64,000 nucleotides of DNA from Pseudoclavibacter triregionum. GTDB lineage: Bacteria; Actinomycetota; Actinomycetes; Actinomycetales; Microbacteriaceae. A model generated the notes under the pieces. The model did not search any database, was not told the DNA's origin, and saw only the letters and a program-made list of their open reading frames with translations. The stretch is from assembly GCA_910822395.1 (NCBI GenBank), contig OU365335.1, forward strand, positions 1,488,001-1,552,000, in the 5' to 3' direction. This document shows positions 25,245 through 33,847 of the stretch, one piece after another. Every line of letters starts with the position of its first letter. Within the stretch, counting starts at the first letter, position 1. Both the position numbers and the translations under genes were made by a program.

Positions 25245-26924
25245 CTACCCCGCCTCGATCTCCACCATCCGCCCGTCCTCCACGTGCCACCGTCGCGTGA
25301 GCCGCACCGACTCGAGCATGCGGCGGTCGTGGGTGACGAGCAGGACCGTCCCGTCGAAGGCGTCGAGGGCCTCCTCGAGCTGCTCGATCGCGGGCAGGTC
25401 GAGGTGGTTCGTGGGCTCGTCGAGCACGAGGAGGTTCACGCCGCGGGCCTGGAGGAGCGCGAGGCCGGCTCGGGTGCGCTCGCCGGGGGAGAGGGTGGCG
25501 GCGGGGCGGCCGACGTGGTCGGCCTTGAGGCCGAACTTCGCGAGCAGGGTGCGGACCTCGGCGTCCGGCCACTCGGGCACCTCGAGCGAGAAGCGGCGCG
25601 CGAGGGTCGTCGGATCGTCCGGCCCGTCGCCCTCGAAGGCGGCGCGGGCCTGGTCGATCTCGCCGATGACGACGCGCGAGCCGGCATCGACCCGGCCCTC
25701 GTCAGGCCCGATGCGCCCGAGCAGGAGCTTGAGCAGCGTCGACTTACCGGCCCCGTTCGGGCCCGTGATCGCGACGCGGTCCCCGTAGGCGAGCGTCGCG
25801 TCGATGGGGCCGAGCGAGAAGCCGTCTCGCCGCACGACGGCGCGGTGGGCGCGCGCGACGACGTCGCCGGATCGCGGGGCCGCCGCGATCTCGAACTGCA
25901 GCACCCACTCCTTCCGCGGCTCCTCGACGGCCTCGAGCCGCTCGAGCATCCGGTCGGTCTGGGCGGCCTTCGCGGCCTGCTTCTCGCTCGAGCCCTTCGC
26001 GTGGGCGCGGATGTGCTTGTCGGCCTCGCGCCCGCGGCCGCGGGTCTTGCGGATCGCGTTCTTCGTGCCCTTGTCCATCCAGGCGCGCTGCATCCGGGCC
26101 CGCTGCTCGAGCTCCGACTTCCGCGACGCGTAGTCCTCGTACGCCTCGCGCGCGTGGCGGCGGCGGATCGACCGCTCCTCGAGGTACGCGTCGTAGCCGC
26201 CGCCGTAGACGACGATCTTCTGCAGCGATCGGTCGATCTCGACGATCGAGGTCGCGGCGTTCGCGAGCAGCTCGCGGTCGTGGCTCACGAGCACGACGGG
26301 CGCGTCGAGGCCGAGGATGAACTCCTCGAGCAGCTCGAGGCCGTCCGAGTCGAGGTCGTTGCTCGGCTCGTCGAGCAGGTACGCGTCGCAGCGTGAGAGG
26401 AGCAGGCCCGCGAGCCCGACGCGCGCCGCCTGCCCGCCCGAGAGCGTCGCGACCTCGCGGTCGAGGTGGACGTCAAGGCCGAGCTGGGAGGCCGTCTCCT
26501 CGAGGCGCTCCCCGAGGTCGGCGCCCCCGAGCGCGAGCCAGGTCTCGAGCGCGGTCGCATAGGCGTCCTGCTCGGCATCTCCCGCGGAGGGATCGCCGAG
26601 GGCCTCAGCCGCGGCGTCCATCCGCGCCGTCGCCTCGGCGACGCCCGTGCGGCGGGCGATCGCCTCGCGCACGGTCTCGCCGGGCGCCGCGTCCGGCTGC
26701 TGGGTGAGGTATCCGATGGTCGCGCCCTTGGGCGTCACGAGGATCTCGCCCTTGAGCGGCGGGATCTCGCCCGCGATCATCCGCAGGAGCGTCGACTTGC
26801 CGCCGCCGTTCGGCCCGACGAGCCCGAGGATGTCGCCCTCGGCGACGACGAGGTCGAGTCCGGAGAAGAGCTCGACGGCGCCGTGGCCGGCCGAGACGCC
26901 CCTGAGCTGGATGGTGGCGGACAT
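25245..26924 (-). CDS. ABC-F family ATP-binding protein
   Basis: 559 aa with two ABC ATPase domains and no membrane segments, so a soluble ribosome-associated ABC-F protein rather than a transporter. Domain 1: Walker A GPNGGGKST, signature LSGGQAAR, Walker B AYLLDEPSNDLD. A charged linker (about 240-335) carries the P-site tRNA interaction motif region. Domain 2: GPNGAGKST, LSPGERTRAG, LLVLDEPTNHLD, H-loop VTHDRRM. Members act in translation or protect ribosomes from antibiotics; which applies here cannot be told from sequence. Confidence 0.93.
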   Translation of the reverse strand: MSATIQLRGVSAGHGAVELFSGLDLVVAEGDILGLVGPNGGGKSTLLRMIAGEIPPLKGEILVTPKGATIGYLTQQPDAAPGETVREAIARRTGVAEATARMDAAAEALGDPSAGDAEQDAYATALETWLALGGADLGERLEETASQLGLDVHLDREVATLSGGQAARVGLAGLLLSRCDAYLLDEPSNDLDSDGLELLEEFILGLDAPVVLVSHDRELLANAATSIVEIDRSLQKIVVYGGGYDAYLEERSIRRRHAREAYEDYASRKSELEQRARMQRAWMDKGTKNAIRKTRGRGREADKHIRAHAKGSSEKQAAKAAQTDRMLERLEAVEEPRKEWVLQFEIAAAPRSGDVVARAHRAVVRRDGFSLGPIDATLAYGDRVAITGPNGAGKSTLLKLLLGRIGPDEGRVDAGSRVVIGEIDQARAAFEGDGPDDPTTLARRFSLEVPEWPDAEVRTLLAKFGLKADHVGRPAATLSPGERTRAGLALLQARGVNLLVLDEPTNHLDLPAIEQLEEALDAFDGTVLLVTHDRRMLESVRLTRRWHVEDGRMVEIEAG

Positions 26925-27040
26925 GGGGTCAAGGCTCTCACAGGGCGCTCGAGGTCAGTCGGTCCGGGAGCCTGGCGGTGGGCGCGCGTCGCCGGGCGCA
27001 TGCTCTCGCCGACGGGGAGGCCGGAGGGCCGGTGCTCGCG

Positions 27041-27046
27041 TAGCCT
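27041..27046 (+). promoter_or_regulatory. -10 box of leaderless promoter in front of the SDR relic
   Basis: TAGCCT, 6 nt, then GTG 27053. The promoter layout is intact although the gene behind it is not. Confidence 0.45.
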
Positions 27047-27052
27047 GGCCCC

Positions 27053-27727
27053 GTGCCGCAAGCGCCCGACTCGGCGGCCTGACGCGGCGCCTCGAGCCCG
27101 CCGGAGATCGACGTGCTCGTGAACAACGCCGGCGCATCGACCCTCACGCGGCAGGAGACGGCGGACTGCTTCGAGTGGCACCTCGGCGTGAACGCGCTCG
27201 CGCCGTACCTCTTTCACGAACCTCGTGCTCGACCGCGTGCGGCGCCGGATCGTCATCGTCGGCTCGCTCTCTCACTACGGCGCCCGCTTCGACTTCGACG
27301 ACCCGCACTTCCGGACGCACCCGTGGAACCGGACCGCCGCCTACAACCGCTCGAAGCTCGCGGACCTCTGGTGGGGCCTCGAGCTCTCGCGGCGCCTCCG
27401 CGCGGCCGGCAGCCCCGTCGACGTGCAGCTCGCGCATCCCGGATGGGCCGACACGGCGCTCGGCAACCCGGCCCGCTCGCGCTTCGGGTCGGCCGCCCTC
27501 GGTCCCGTCGCCGCGCGCCTCGCGAATCCGCCGGCGCTCGCGGCGCTCGAGGTCATGTACGCGGCGACGCAGCCGCTGCCGCCCTGCAGCTACGTGGGAC
27601 CGGATGGCCCGGGCGAGCTTCGCGGCTACCCGACGCTCGTCGGCCGCTGGGGACCGGCGTCTGATGCGCGCCTCGCGCGGCGGTTCTGGAGCTGGCGGAG
27701 CGGGAGACGGGGGAGCGGGGCACCTGA
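27053..27727 (+). pseudogene. Short-chain dehydrogenase/reductase relic
   Basis: Several lesions are visible. From GTG 27053 only nine codons precede a TGA. The whole NAD(P)-binding Rossmann part (TGxxxGIG) is missing. Recognisable protein resumes at IDVLVNNAGAST (NNAG motif). An extra T in CTCTTTCACG near 27212 shifts the frame, after which VIVGSLSHYGARFDFDD and the active-site AAYNRSKLADLWW (YxxxK) follow, then VQLAHPGWADTALG. A missing G near 27688 shifts it again, restoring LELAERETGERG and a stop at 27725-27727. The family is retinol-dehydrogenase-like SDR. It is non-functional unless much of this is a sequence or assembly error; the missing 80-90 residues cannot be explained that way. 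Confidence 0.8.
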
Positions 27728-27771
27728 CCCGACATGCTCGCGATGTCCCCGGCGTGAGAGAAGATCGTCAC

Positions 27772-29085
27772 GTGAGCGATGACGACACTGCAGTCCAGAT
27801 CTTCGAAGGCGACGACGGGCTCCTGGTCTTCGGACCTGAGGCGCGCCTGGCCGGCCTCGATGCCGCGCCGAGCGTTCGGACGAAGCCGCTCCCGGCAGAC
27901 CTCGTCGGTCGCGCGGGCGCCGTGCTCGGCGCAGTCGGTCAGCTCCGCGAGCAGAGCGCCCGCTGGGTGAAGCTCGATGACAAGACGGTCGCGTTCATGC
28001 GCGAGAACGGTGTGAAGTCGCTCGGCTCGGGAGTCATCCGAGCCAAGGATGTCGCCGGCGGCAAGGGCGGCGAGATCCTCAAGCACGTCGGCTTCGAGCA
28101 GGCCGGGCTGCTCACTCCGGCGGCGCCCGCCGTGCTCGCCGCGATGATGACCCAGATGGCCATTCAGCAGGCCCTCGACGAGGTCACGGACTACCTCGTC
28201 GTCATCGACGAGAAGCTCGACCGGCTGCTCAAGGAGCGCAAGGTCGAGGTGCTCGGACAGATGGGCGGGGTCATCTTCGCCCTCGACGAGGCAGACCGGA
28301 TCCATGAGTCGACGGGCGCCGTCTCGAGCGTCACGTGGTCGAAGGTGCAGGCCATCTCGCTCCAGCTGCAGACGATGCAGTCGGAGGCCATCGCGCAGCT
28401 GCACTCCATCGCGGAAGACGTCGCGAAGCGCGCCGGCCACGCCGACGATTCGGCGGCGCGCCTGCTCGCGGCCCAGCAGGACGTCCCGTTCTGGCTCGGC
28501 GTCCTCGCGAAGACGCTCGCGCTGCAGGACCGCCAGTACCTCCTCGAGCTCGCTCGCGTCGCCGATTCCGAGCCCGACCAGCTCGAATCGCACCGCCAGG
28601 GCATTCGAGTCGCGCGGCAGGAGCGCACCCGCCGCATCGGCGCGAGCCTCGACCAGCTCATGGGCTCGCTCGGGGCCTCCGCCCAGATGTCGAATCGCGA
28701 GCGGATCATGAACCCGTTCAGCGCTCAGCAGGTCCCGAAGCGCGCGGCCGAGGTGAACGCGAGCGTCGTCGACTTCGCCCGGCATGTCGATCTCGAGCTC
28801 GAAGGCGACGGTACCGTCTCGACCGTTTCATGGCGCAGGGCCGTGAAGGAGTTCGCGACCGACGCAGCCTCCGCGACCGCCGGAGCGGCCGCATCGGCCG
28901 CGGCTCGAGCCGAGCGGCTCGGCGATCAGCTCCGCGAGAAGCGCGAGCGATCCATCATCGAGAAGGCTGAGCGGATCCGCCATCGTCGCGAGAGCCAGGT
29001 GGCTCTCCATTCGGGCGACCCGGTCTCGAGTGCAAAGTCCGCGGACGGCGACGCGACCGAGGGCACCGACGACCCCAAGGCATAG
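27772..29085 (+). CDS. Uncharacterised 437-aa coiled-coil-rich protein
   Basis: Begins at GTG 27772 (VSDDDTAVQIFEGDDGLLVF). The first 90 residues are mixed alpha/beta; residues about 120-150 are hydrophobic and Ala-rich (LTPAAPAVLAAMMTQMAIQQ), possibly a membrane-associated helix. A long helical region follows (DYLVVIDEKLDRLLKERKVE), and the C terminus is a Lys/Ala/Glu helix. I do not recognise a family. It lies 44 nt behind the SDR relic, and its own promoter is not obvious. Coding is certain from length and codon pattern; the function is open. Confidence 0.8.
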   Translation: MSDDDTAVQIFEGDDGLLVFGPEARLAGLDAAPSVRTKPLPADLVGRAGAVLGAVGQLREQSARWVKLDDKTVAFMRENGVKSLGSGVIRAKDVAGGKGGEILKHVGFEQAGLLTPAAPAVLAAMMTQMAIQQALDEVTDYLVVIDEKLDRLLKERKVEVLGQMGGVIFALDEADRIHESTGAVSSVTWSKVQAISLQLQTMQSEAIAQLHSIAEDVAKRAGHADDSAARLLAAQQDVPFWLGVLAKTLALQDRQYLLELARVADSEPDQLESHRQGIRVARQERTRRIGASLDQLMGSLGASAQMSNRERIMNPFSAQQVPKRAAEVNASVVDFARHVDLELEGDGTVSTVSWRRAVKEFATDAASATAGAAASAAARAERLGDQLREKRERSIIEKAERIRHRRESQVALHSGDPVSSAKSADGDATEGTDDPKA

Positions 29086-29228
29086 GCGTCTGTGGCGACG
29101 ACTGCCGAAATGGCGCTGCCTGCGGGTGCACTGCATTGGCCGATTTGGAGGGGCGCCGAGAAGTGGGCGAGCAGTCCGCAGCTCGCGGGCGCTCATAGCT
29201 CACCGTCCCTCGTAAGAGGATCATCCGC

Positions 29229-29771
29229 ATGGTGAAGCCCCTCGAGCAGAACATGGGCGCCGATGCGCTGTGGGCGGCGACCGGTCGCGACCATGAGGCG
29301 TGGCGCGAGCTCCTCGACGCCGCCGGCGCGCGCGACTGGACGCACGCCGCGACCGCCCGCTACCTCGTCGAGCAGCACGGCGTCTCGGGATGGTGGGCGC
29401 AGGGGATCACCGTCGACTACGAGCAGGCCCGCAAGGGCCGCCTGCCCGGCCAGCAGGCCGATGGCACCTTCGCGGTGAGCCTCACGCGGACCATCGCGGG
29501 CGAGCGTCTCGAGGCGCTCGCGGCGGTCGAGCGCGTCGTCGCGGTGGCGCACGGGGAGCCGCACGGCCGCAACCTCGGCGCATCCATGCCGGTCGTCCGA
29601 TGGCGTCTCGACGACGGCCGCCGTCTCGCCGCCGCCGCGCAGCCGCCGAACAAGTCGGGGACGCCGGTGAATCTCACGATGGAGCAGCTGCCGACCGCCG
29701 AGTCCGTCGAGCCCGTGAAAGCCGAGCTCCTGGCGCTGCTGGCGGCGGCGCAGGTCGAGCGGGCAGGCTAG
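29229..29771 (+). CDS. DUF4287-type protein
   Basis: 180 aa. The N-terminal half matches the DUF4287 pattern: TGRDHEAWRELLDAAGARDW, then ATARYLVEQHGVSGWWAQGI, VDYEQARKGRLPGQQADGTF. The second half resembles a small SRPBCC-like domain (RLEALAAVERVV, PVVRWRLDDGRRL, TPVNLTMEQLP). Soluble; function unknown. Its TAG stop shares CTAG (29768-29771) with the stop of the convergent DUF4336 gene. Confidence 0.75.
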   Translation: MVKPLEQNMGADALWAATGRDHEAWRELLDAAGARDWTHAATARYLVEQHGVSGWWAQGITVDYEQARKGRLPGQQADGTFAVSLTRTIAGERLEALAAVERVVAVAHGEPHGRNLGASMPVVRWRLDDGRRLAAAAQPPNKSGTPVNLTMEQLPTAESVEPVKAELLALLAAAQVERAG

Positions 29772-30505
29772 CGCGCGTCGGGCTCGTGCGAGGCCCGCCC
29801 CGAACCTTGCGGCGCGTCGCCGAGCAGCGGTGCGAACGCCCGCTCGAGCCACGCCCGCGCCCCCTCGCGCACGATCGGCCCATGCGCCATGACGAGCTGA
29901 TCCGCCTCCCACGAGAGCACGCGCTCCGCGAAGGCGCGCGCGTCCTCGGCTCGGGCGAGCGCCCGCATGTCGCGCGGCACCCCGCCGCGCGGGCCGATGC
30001 CGCCGAACCGGATGAGCGCGTTCGCGAGCGGGTTCGCCCCGCGGCGGTGCGCCTGGACGACGTCCTCCAGCAGCACCGTGCTCGAGGCCCGGTGGAAGAA
30101 CGCGATCTCGTCGAAGCCGCGGGCGCGGAAGCGGGCCTGCTCGAGCTGCCCCGCCCAGGCATCCGGCGCCTCCTCGCCGAGGATCGTCGTCGGCAGCGAG
30201 CGATCGCCGAGCGTGCCCGCGCTGAGCCGGCACGACCAGAGCAGGGCGTCGGGGAAGAGGCGATGCCACTCCTCGAGCCGCCAGTGGTGTCGCGGCGTGG
30301 GGGAGAGGAGGTGACGCACCTCGCCGAGCGGGGCGATCTCGGCGAGCTGGGCGAAGCTGCAGGGGATCGGCGAGGCGATCCAGAGCCCGCCGTCGGCGAG
30401 CCGGACGACCGTCATCCGGGTCGGGTATGGGACGACGAGGAGGTCCTTCGCGACCGGACCGTCGAGCGTCCAGATGCCGTCGCCGAGGCTGATGAGCTCG
30501 CCCAC
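29768..30505 (-). CDS. DUF4336 (metallo-beta-lactamase-like) protein
   Basis: 245 aa. Typical DUF4336 features: LGDGIWTLDGP near the N terminus, VVRLADGGLWIASPIP, HLLSPTPRHHWRLEEWHRLFPDA (in place of the HxHxDH metal site), and AHGPIV near the C terminus. The fold is metallo-hydrolase-like, but a catalytic role is unproven for the family. It lies 10 nt downstream of the SIMPL gene and is probably co-transcribed with it. Confidence 0.78.
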   Translation of the reverse strand: MGELISLGDGIWTLDGPVAKDLLVVPYPTRMTVVRLADGGLWIASPIPCSFAQLAEIAPLGEVRHLLSPTPRHHWRLEEWHRLFPDALLWSCRLSAGTLGDRSLPTTILGEEAPDAWAGQLEQARFRARGFDEIAFFHRASSTVLLEDVVQAHRRGANPLANALIRFGGIGPRGGVPRDMRALARAEDARAFAERVLSWEADQLVMAHGPIVREGARAWLERAFAPLLGDAPQGSGRASHEPDAR

Positions 30506-30515
30506 GATCGTCTCC

Positions 30516-31157
30516 CTACGCCTCGAAGCGGGCCGCGACGAACACGGAGATCTCGATCGGCGCCGGGTCGATCGAGAAGCCCTCGTCCCCGCCGGGCGCC
30601 TTCGCCGCGCGGGCCATCGCGTAGGGCGCGATGCCGCCGCCCGACTGCCCGGGATCGCCGATCTCGACCGGCCGCACCTCCTCGAGCCCGGCGGCGCGGG
30701 CGATGACCTCGGCCCGGTGCCAGGCGCGCTCGACGGCCTCGGCGGTCGCCTCGTCGTGGAGCGCGCGCTCGGTCTCCTCGGCGAGCGTCCAGTCGACGCT
30801 CCGGAGCGTCCAGCCCTCCCGACCCGCCCACCGGGCGGCCACGCGGCCGAGCGCTTCGGCGTCGCCGAACTCGGCCTCGGCGTCGGCCCAGGCGGCGTAG
30901 CGGGGATCCTCCTGCTGGTAGCCGTTCACGTAGGGCCGCCACGAGCGCGTGCCAGGCGCGGAGAGCGAGGTCCGGGTGACGCCGGACGACGCGTCGCCGC
31001 GGAGCTGCTCGAGCTCTGCCGCGAGCTCGGCCATGGCGTCCTTGAGCCGGGCGGAGGGGCCGCTCGGCTCGGCGCCGTCGAACTCGAGGTGGAGGCGCAG
31101 CGTCCCGAGCTCGGGCGCGTGCGTGCGGCGGGCGGATCCGGTGACGTTGATGAGCAT
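30516..31157 (-). CDS. SIMPL (DUF541) domain protein
   Basis: 213 aa. SIMPL signatures: INVTGSARRTHAPELGTLRL at the start, TLRSVDWTLAEETERAL, and AWHRAEVIARAAGLE with the closing PIEISVFVAARFEA. No signal peptide is visible, unlike the periplasmic proteobacterial members. It starts leaderless: on the minus strand TACCCT (31164-31169), 6 nt, ATG 31157. The family role is unclear (oxidative stress or signalling scaffolds have been suggested). Confidence 0.82.
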   Translation of the reverse strand: MLINVTGSARRTHAPELGTLRLHLEFDGAEPSGPSARLKDAMAELAAELEQLRGDASSGVTRTSLSAPGTRSWRPYVNGYQQEDPRYAAWADAEAEFGDAEALGRVAARWAGREGWTLRSVDWTLAEETERALHDEATAEAVERAWHRAEVIARAAGLEEVRPVEIGDPGQSGGGIAPYAMARAAKAPGGDEGFSIDPAPIEISVFVAARFEA

Positions 31158-31163
31158 GGGGCC

Positions 31164-31169
31164 AGGGTA
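31164..31169 (-). promoter_or_regulatory. -10 box of leaderless SIMPL promoter
   Basis: TACCCT, 6 nt before the start at 31157. It is back to back with the leaderless promoter of the EcsC-like gene (31202-31207). Confidence 0.5.
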
Positions 31170-31201
31170 GGAACGCAGTATCGGGGCGCGGTGTGCGCGG
31201 C

Positions 31202-31207
31202 TACGCT
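31202..31207 (+). promoter_or_regulatory. -10 box of leaderless EcsC-like gene promoter
   Basis: TACGCT, then 6 nt, then ATG 31214. Confidence 0.5.
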
Positions 31208-31213
31208 CGGAAC

Positions 31214-32401
31214 ATGAACCCTGATCGCGATGAGGCGTCCGAAACCCACGACGAGCTCGTCCCCCTCGGACCCGACTCCGAGCTGACGCGGACTGACGCT
31301 ATCGTCCCCGCGGCCGATCGCCCGGCCACGGTCTCCGATGTGGTCCGAGAGTCTGTCATCGAGCAGGACGCAGAGGCCGCCGAGTATGCGGCCGCGTTCC
31401 TCAAGAAGGTCATCCGCATCCGCGGCGTGCGCATCGACCGGGCGCCCTTCCTCAGCCAGGAGCTGCGGAAGCTCCACCTCGACGACGACACCATCGAGCG
31501 CGCCGTCGCGACGACTCCGATCCAGGCGGGCATCGATCGCGCCTCGCTCGACAAGCTCGCGACCGGCGCGATCGGCTTCGAGACGAACAAGTCGGCCGCC
31601 ATGTCGTTCGCCGCGGGCATCCCCGGCGGCTTCGCGATGCTCGCGAGCGTGCCCGCCGACATCACCCAGTACTACGTGCACGCATTCCGCGTCATGCAGA
31701 AGCTCGCCTACCTCTACGGATGGCAGAACTTCATCGACGATCTGGACGAGGTCGACGACGAGACGCTCGGCAAGCTCGGGCTCTTCCTCGGCGTCATGAT
31801 GGGCGTCGGCGGCGCCTCCGCGGGCCTCACGAAGTTCGCGACGCAGGTCGCGCGGCCGGCGATCCATAAGCAGATCGCGAGCCAGGCGCTCACGAAGACC
31901 GTCTGGTACGGACCCGTCAAGCAGGTCCTGAAGCTCGTCGGCATCAAGGTGACGAAGGACTCGTTCGCGAAGACGGTTACGAAGGCCGTCCCGGTCGCGG
32001 GCGGGGTCATCTCGGGCGGAATGACCTTCGTCTCGCTCCGCGTGCAGTCCGAGCGCCTCCAGCAGCACCTCCGCGAGCTCCCGCCGCCCGGCGTGGACGC
32101 CGCGGACTTCCGAGCGCTCGTCGGTGACGACGAGGAGTCGAAGGGGATGGGTCGGACGCTCGCCGCCTCGGATGCTGTGGGCGACGCAGTCGACGGAGCA
32201 GTGACGAGCGCGAAGCACCTCGCGAGCGACGCCGGCGCCGCGGCTTCGGAGGCTGCAGGCAAGGCGAAGGACGCAGCGGCGGGAGCCGCGGGCAAGGCCA
32301 AGGACGCCGCAGGCGGACTCTGGCGCAGAGCGAAGGGGCTACGCGGACGTTCCGGGAACGGTGCGGAAACGCCTGACGATACTGATAGCGCGGAAGGCTA
32401 G
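31214..32401 (+). CDS. EcsC-like protein
   Basis: 395 aa. The central part matches the EcsC family: AMSFAAGIPGGFAMLASVPADITQYYVHAFRVMQ (about 134-167) and LAYLYGW, with two hydrophobic stretches (LGLFLGVMMGVGGASAG and VPVAGGVISGGMTFV). The last 70 residues are an Ala/Lys/Gly helix of repeats such as AAGKAKDAA. EcsC of Bacillus is encoded with an ABC transporter; here there is none. It probably associates with the membrane. Its TAG stop shares CTAG (32398-32401) with the AraC gene on the other strand. Confidence 0.65.
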   Translation: MNPDRDEASETHDELVPLGPDSELTRTDAIVPAADRPATVSDVVRESVIEQDAEAAEYAAAFLKKVIRIRGVRIDRAPFLSQELRKLHLDDDTIERAVATTPIQAGIDRASLDKLATGAIGFETNKSAAMSFAAGIPGGFAMLASVPADITQYYVHAFRVMQKLAYLYGWQNFIDDLDEVDDETLGKLGLFLGVMMGVGGASAGLTKFATQVARPAIHKQIASQALTKTVWYGPVKQVLKLVGIKVTKDSFAKTVTKAVPVAGGVISGGMTFVSLRVQSERLQQHLRELPPPGVDAADFRALVGDDEESKGMGRTLAASDAVGDAVDGAVTSAKHLASDAGAAASEAAGKAKDAAAGAAGKAKDAAGGLWRRAKGLRGRSGNGAETPDDTDSAEG

Positions 32402-33234
32402 GCGGGCGTCGAACTCGCCCGTCGCCTGACCTGCGTCTCAGCCCGCGCCCGAGCTTCGGTCCGATACGCCGCCGGCGTCATCCCCAGCGCGCGCCGGAAC
32501 TCCCGGCCGAAGTGCGCCTGGTCGGCGAAGCCGTGGCGGGCGGCCACCTCGGCCAGCGGGTCATCCGGCATCGCCCGGAGATCCTGCGCAGCCTCCTGCA
32601 GCCGACGGCGCCGGATGAGCGCATAGGGCGTGAGCCCGACGTAGCGGTCGGCGAGGCGACGCAGCGTGCGCTCAGAGACGGCCAGGCGCGAGGCGAGCTC
32701 GGCGACGGTCGTGATCGCGGGGTCGGATGCCGCGAGCTCGGCCATCCGGTTGGCGAGCCGGCCTTCCTCCGACGCCGAGCCGACCCGATCGACCAACCAG
32801 CGGCCCAGCGGCGAGACGGCCTCCTCGAGGTCGCGCCCGCCCGGCGCGGCCTCGGCGACGAGGGCGTGCAGCGTCGGCTCGTTGAGCACCTCGTAGACGT
32901 CGCGCAGGCGAGTCGGATCGTCTGCGAACGCCGGCACCGCCGCCGGCCGCAGCTGCGCGCCGACGACCCAGCCGCGGCCCTCGAGCACGCGCGTCGAGCC
33001 GCGCGTCGTCGGCCCGGCGAACCCCACCATCGTCGATTCGACCGCGAGATTGCTCGCGGGGAACGCGAGCAGGTGCTGCTCTGAGCGCTCGCCCTCGGGA
33101 AGATCCCATTCGGCGAGCCACCACCACGCCACGAGCTCGCCCAGCTCGGGCCTAGGTGTCAGCCGCCTGAAGCGGGGCGGCAGAAGATCCGGGAAGAGCG
33201 TGCCGCGGCTCTCGGGCGGCAGGGCGGCGGGCAT
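32398..33234 (-). CDS. AraC-family transcriptional regulator
   Basis: 278 aa. The N-terminal effector domain (about 1-150; LVAWWWLAEWDLPEGERSEQ, DUF6597-like) is followed by the double helix-turn-helix of AraC: SRLAVSERTLRRLADRYVG and VAARHGFADQAHFGREFRRA, ending GMTPAAYR. I start at ATG 33234: TACATT lies 6 nt upstream (leaderless), whereas an ATG five codons earlier would place the start before that box. It diverges from a VOC-family gene over 50 bp, which it probably regulates. Confidence 0.88.
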   Translation of the reverse strand: MPAALPPESRGTLFPDLLPPRFRRLTPRPELGELVAWWWLAEWDLPEGERSEQHLLAFPASNLAVESTMVGFAGPTTRGSTRVLEGRGWVVGAQLRPAAVPAFADDPTRLRDVYEVLNEPTLHALVAEAAPGGRDLEEAVSPLGRWLVDRVGSASEEGRLANRMAELAASDPAITTVAELASRLAVSERTLRRLADRYVGLTPYALIRRRRLQEAAQDLRAMPDDPLAEVAARHGFADQAHFGREFRRALGMTPAAYRTEARARAETQVRRRASSTPA

Positions 33235-33240
33235 GGCAGG

Positions 33241-33246
33241 AATGTA
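33241..33246 (-). promoter_or_regulatory. -10 box of leaderless araC-type gene
   Basis: TACATT on the minus strand, 6 nt before ATG 33234. Confidence 0.5.
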
Positions 33247-33271
33247 CAAGCGCCGGGCGTCGCCGCGCTCG

Positions 33272-33277
33272 TAGCGT
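33272..33277 (+). promoter_or_regulatory. -10 box of leaderless VOC gene
   Basis: TAGCGT, then 7 nt, then ATG 33285. It diverges from the AraC promoter, with 25 bp between the two -10 boxes. Confidence 0.5.
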
Positions 33278-33284
33278 CGAAGGC

Positions 33285-33800
33285 ATGGATCAGGATCACT
33301 TCGCCCCTGCAGACGGAGCCCACACGACGAACGGGACGCCGCACGGCTTCTCGACGATCACGCCCTTCCTCGCCCTCGGCGACCCGGCAGGCGCCATCGC
33401 CTTCTACCGCGACGTCCTCGGCGCCCGGGTGGTGACCACCGCCGAGTTCGGCGGGACGATCGCGCACGCCGAGCTCGCCTTCGCGAACGGGCGCCTCCAG
33501 CTCGGCGCCGCGAGCCCCGACTACGGCCTCGTGGCGCCCGACCCGGCGCGAGACGATGCCTCGGCCTCCTTCGGCATCTACGTGCCGAACGTCGACGAGG
33601 TCGTCGCCAAGGCGATCGAGCGCGGCGCGGTGCTCCGGGAGGCGACGGCGAGCTTCGTCTCAGGCGACCGCTACGCGAGCCTCCGCGATCCCTTCGGCGT
33701 GCGGTGGACGGTGATGACCCGCATTGAGGACCTCAGCGACGAAGAGTCGGCCGCCCGCGTCGACGCGTGGATGGCGGAGCAGGCGGCGCCGCAGGGCTGA
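33285..33800 (+). CDS. VOC-family (glyoxalase/bleomycin-resistance fold, PhnB-like) protein
   Basis: 171 aa. One VOC module: ITPFLALGDPAGAIAFYRDVLGARVV, IAHAELAFANGRLQLG, FGIYVPNVDEVVAKAIERGA and the DPFGVRWTVMTRIEDLS ending typical of PhnB/YdhR-like members. Possible metal ligands are His (IAHAEL) and Asp/Arg in the C-terminal strand. Its substrate is unknown. It is divergent from, and probably controlled by, the adjacent AraC regulator. Confidence 0.85.
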   Translation: MDQDHFAPADGAHTTNGTPHGFSTITPFLALGDPAGAIAFYRDVLGARVVTTAEFGGTIAHAELAFANGRLQLGAASPDYGLVAPDPARDDASASFGIYVPNVDEVVAKAIERGAVLREATASFVSGDRYASLRDPFGVRWTVMTRIEDLSDEESAARVDAWMAEQAAPQG

Positions 33801-33847
33801 GACGGAGCGCGCGACCCTCGCGTGCCGAGCGCATGAGGGTCGAGCCG

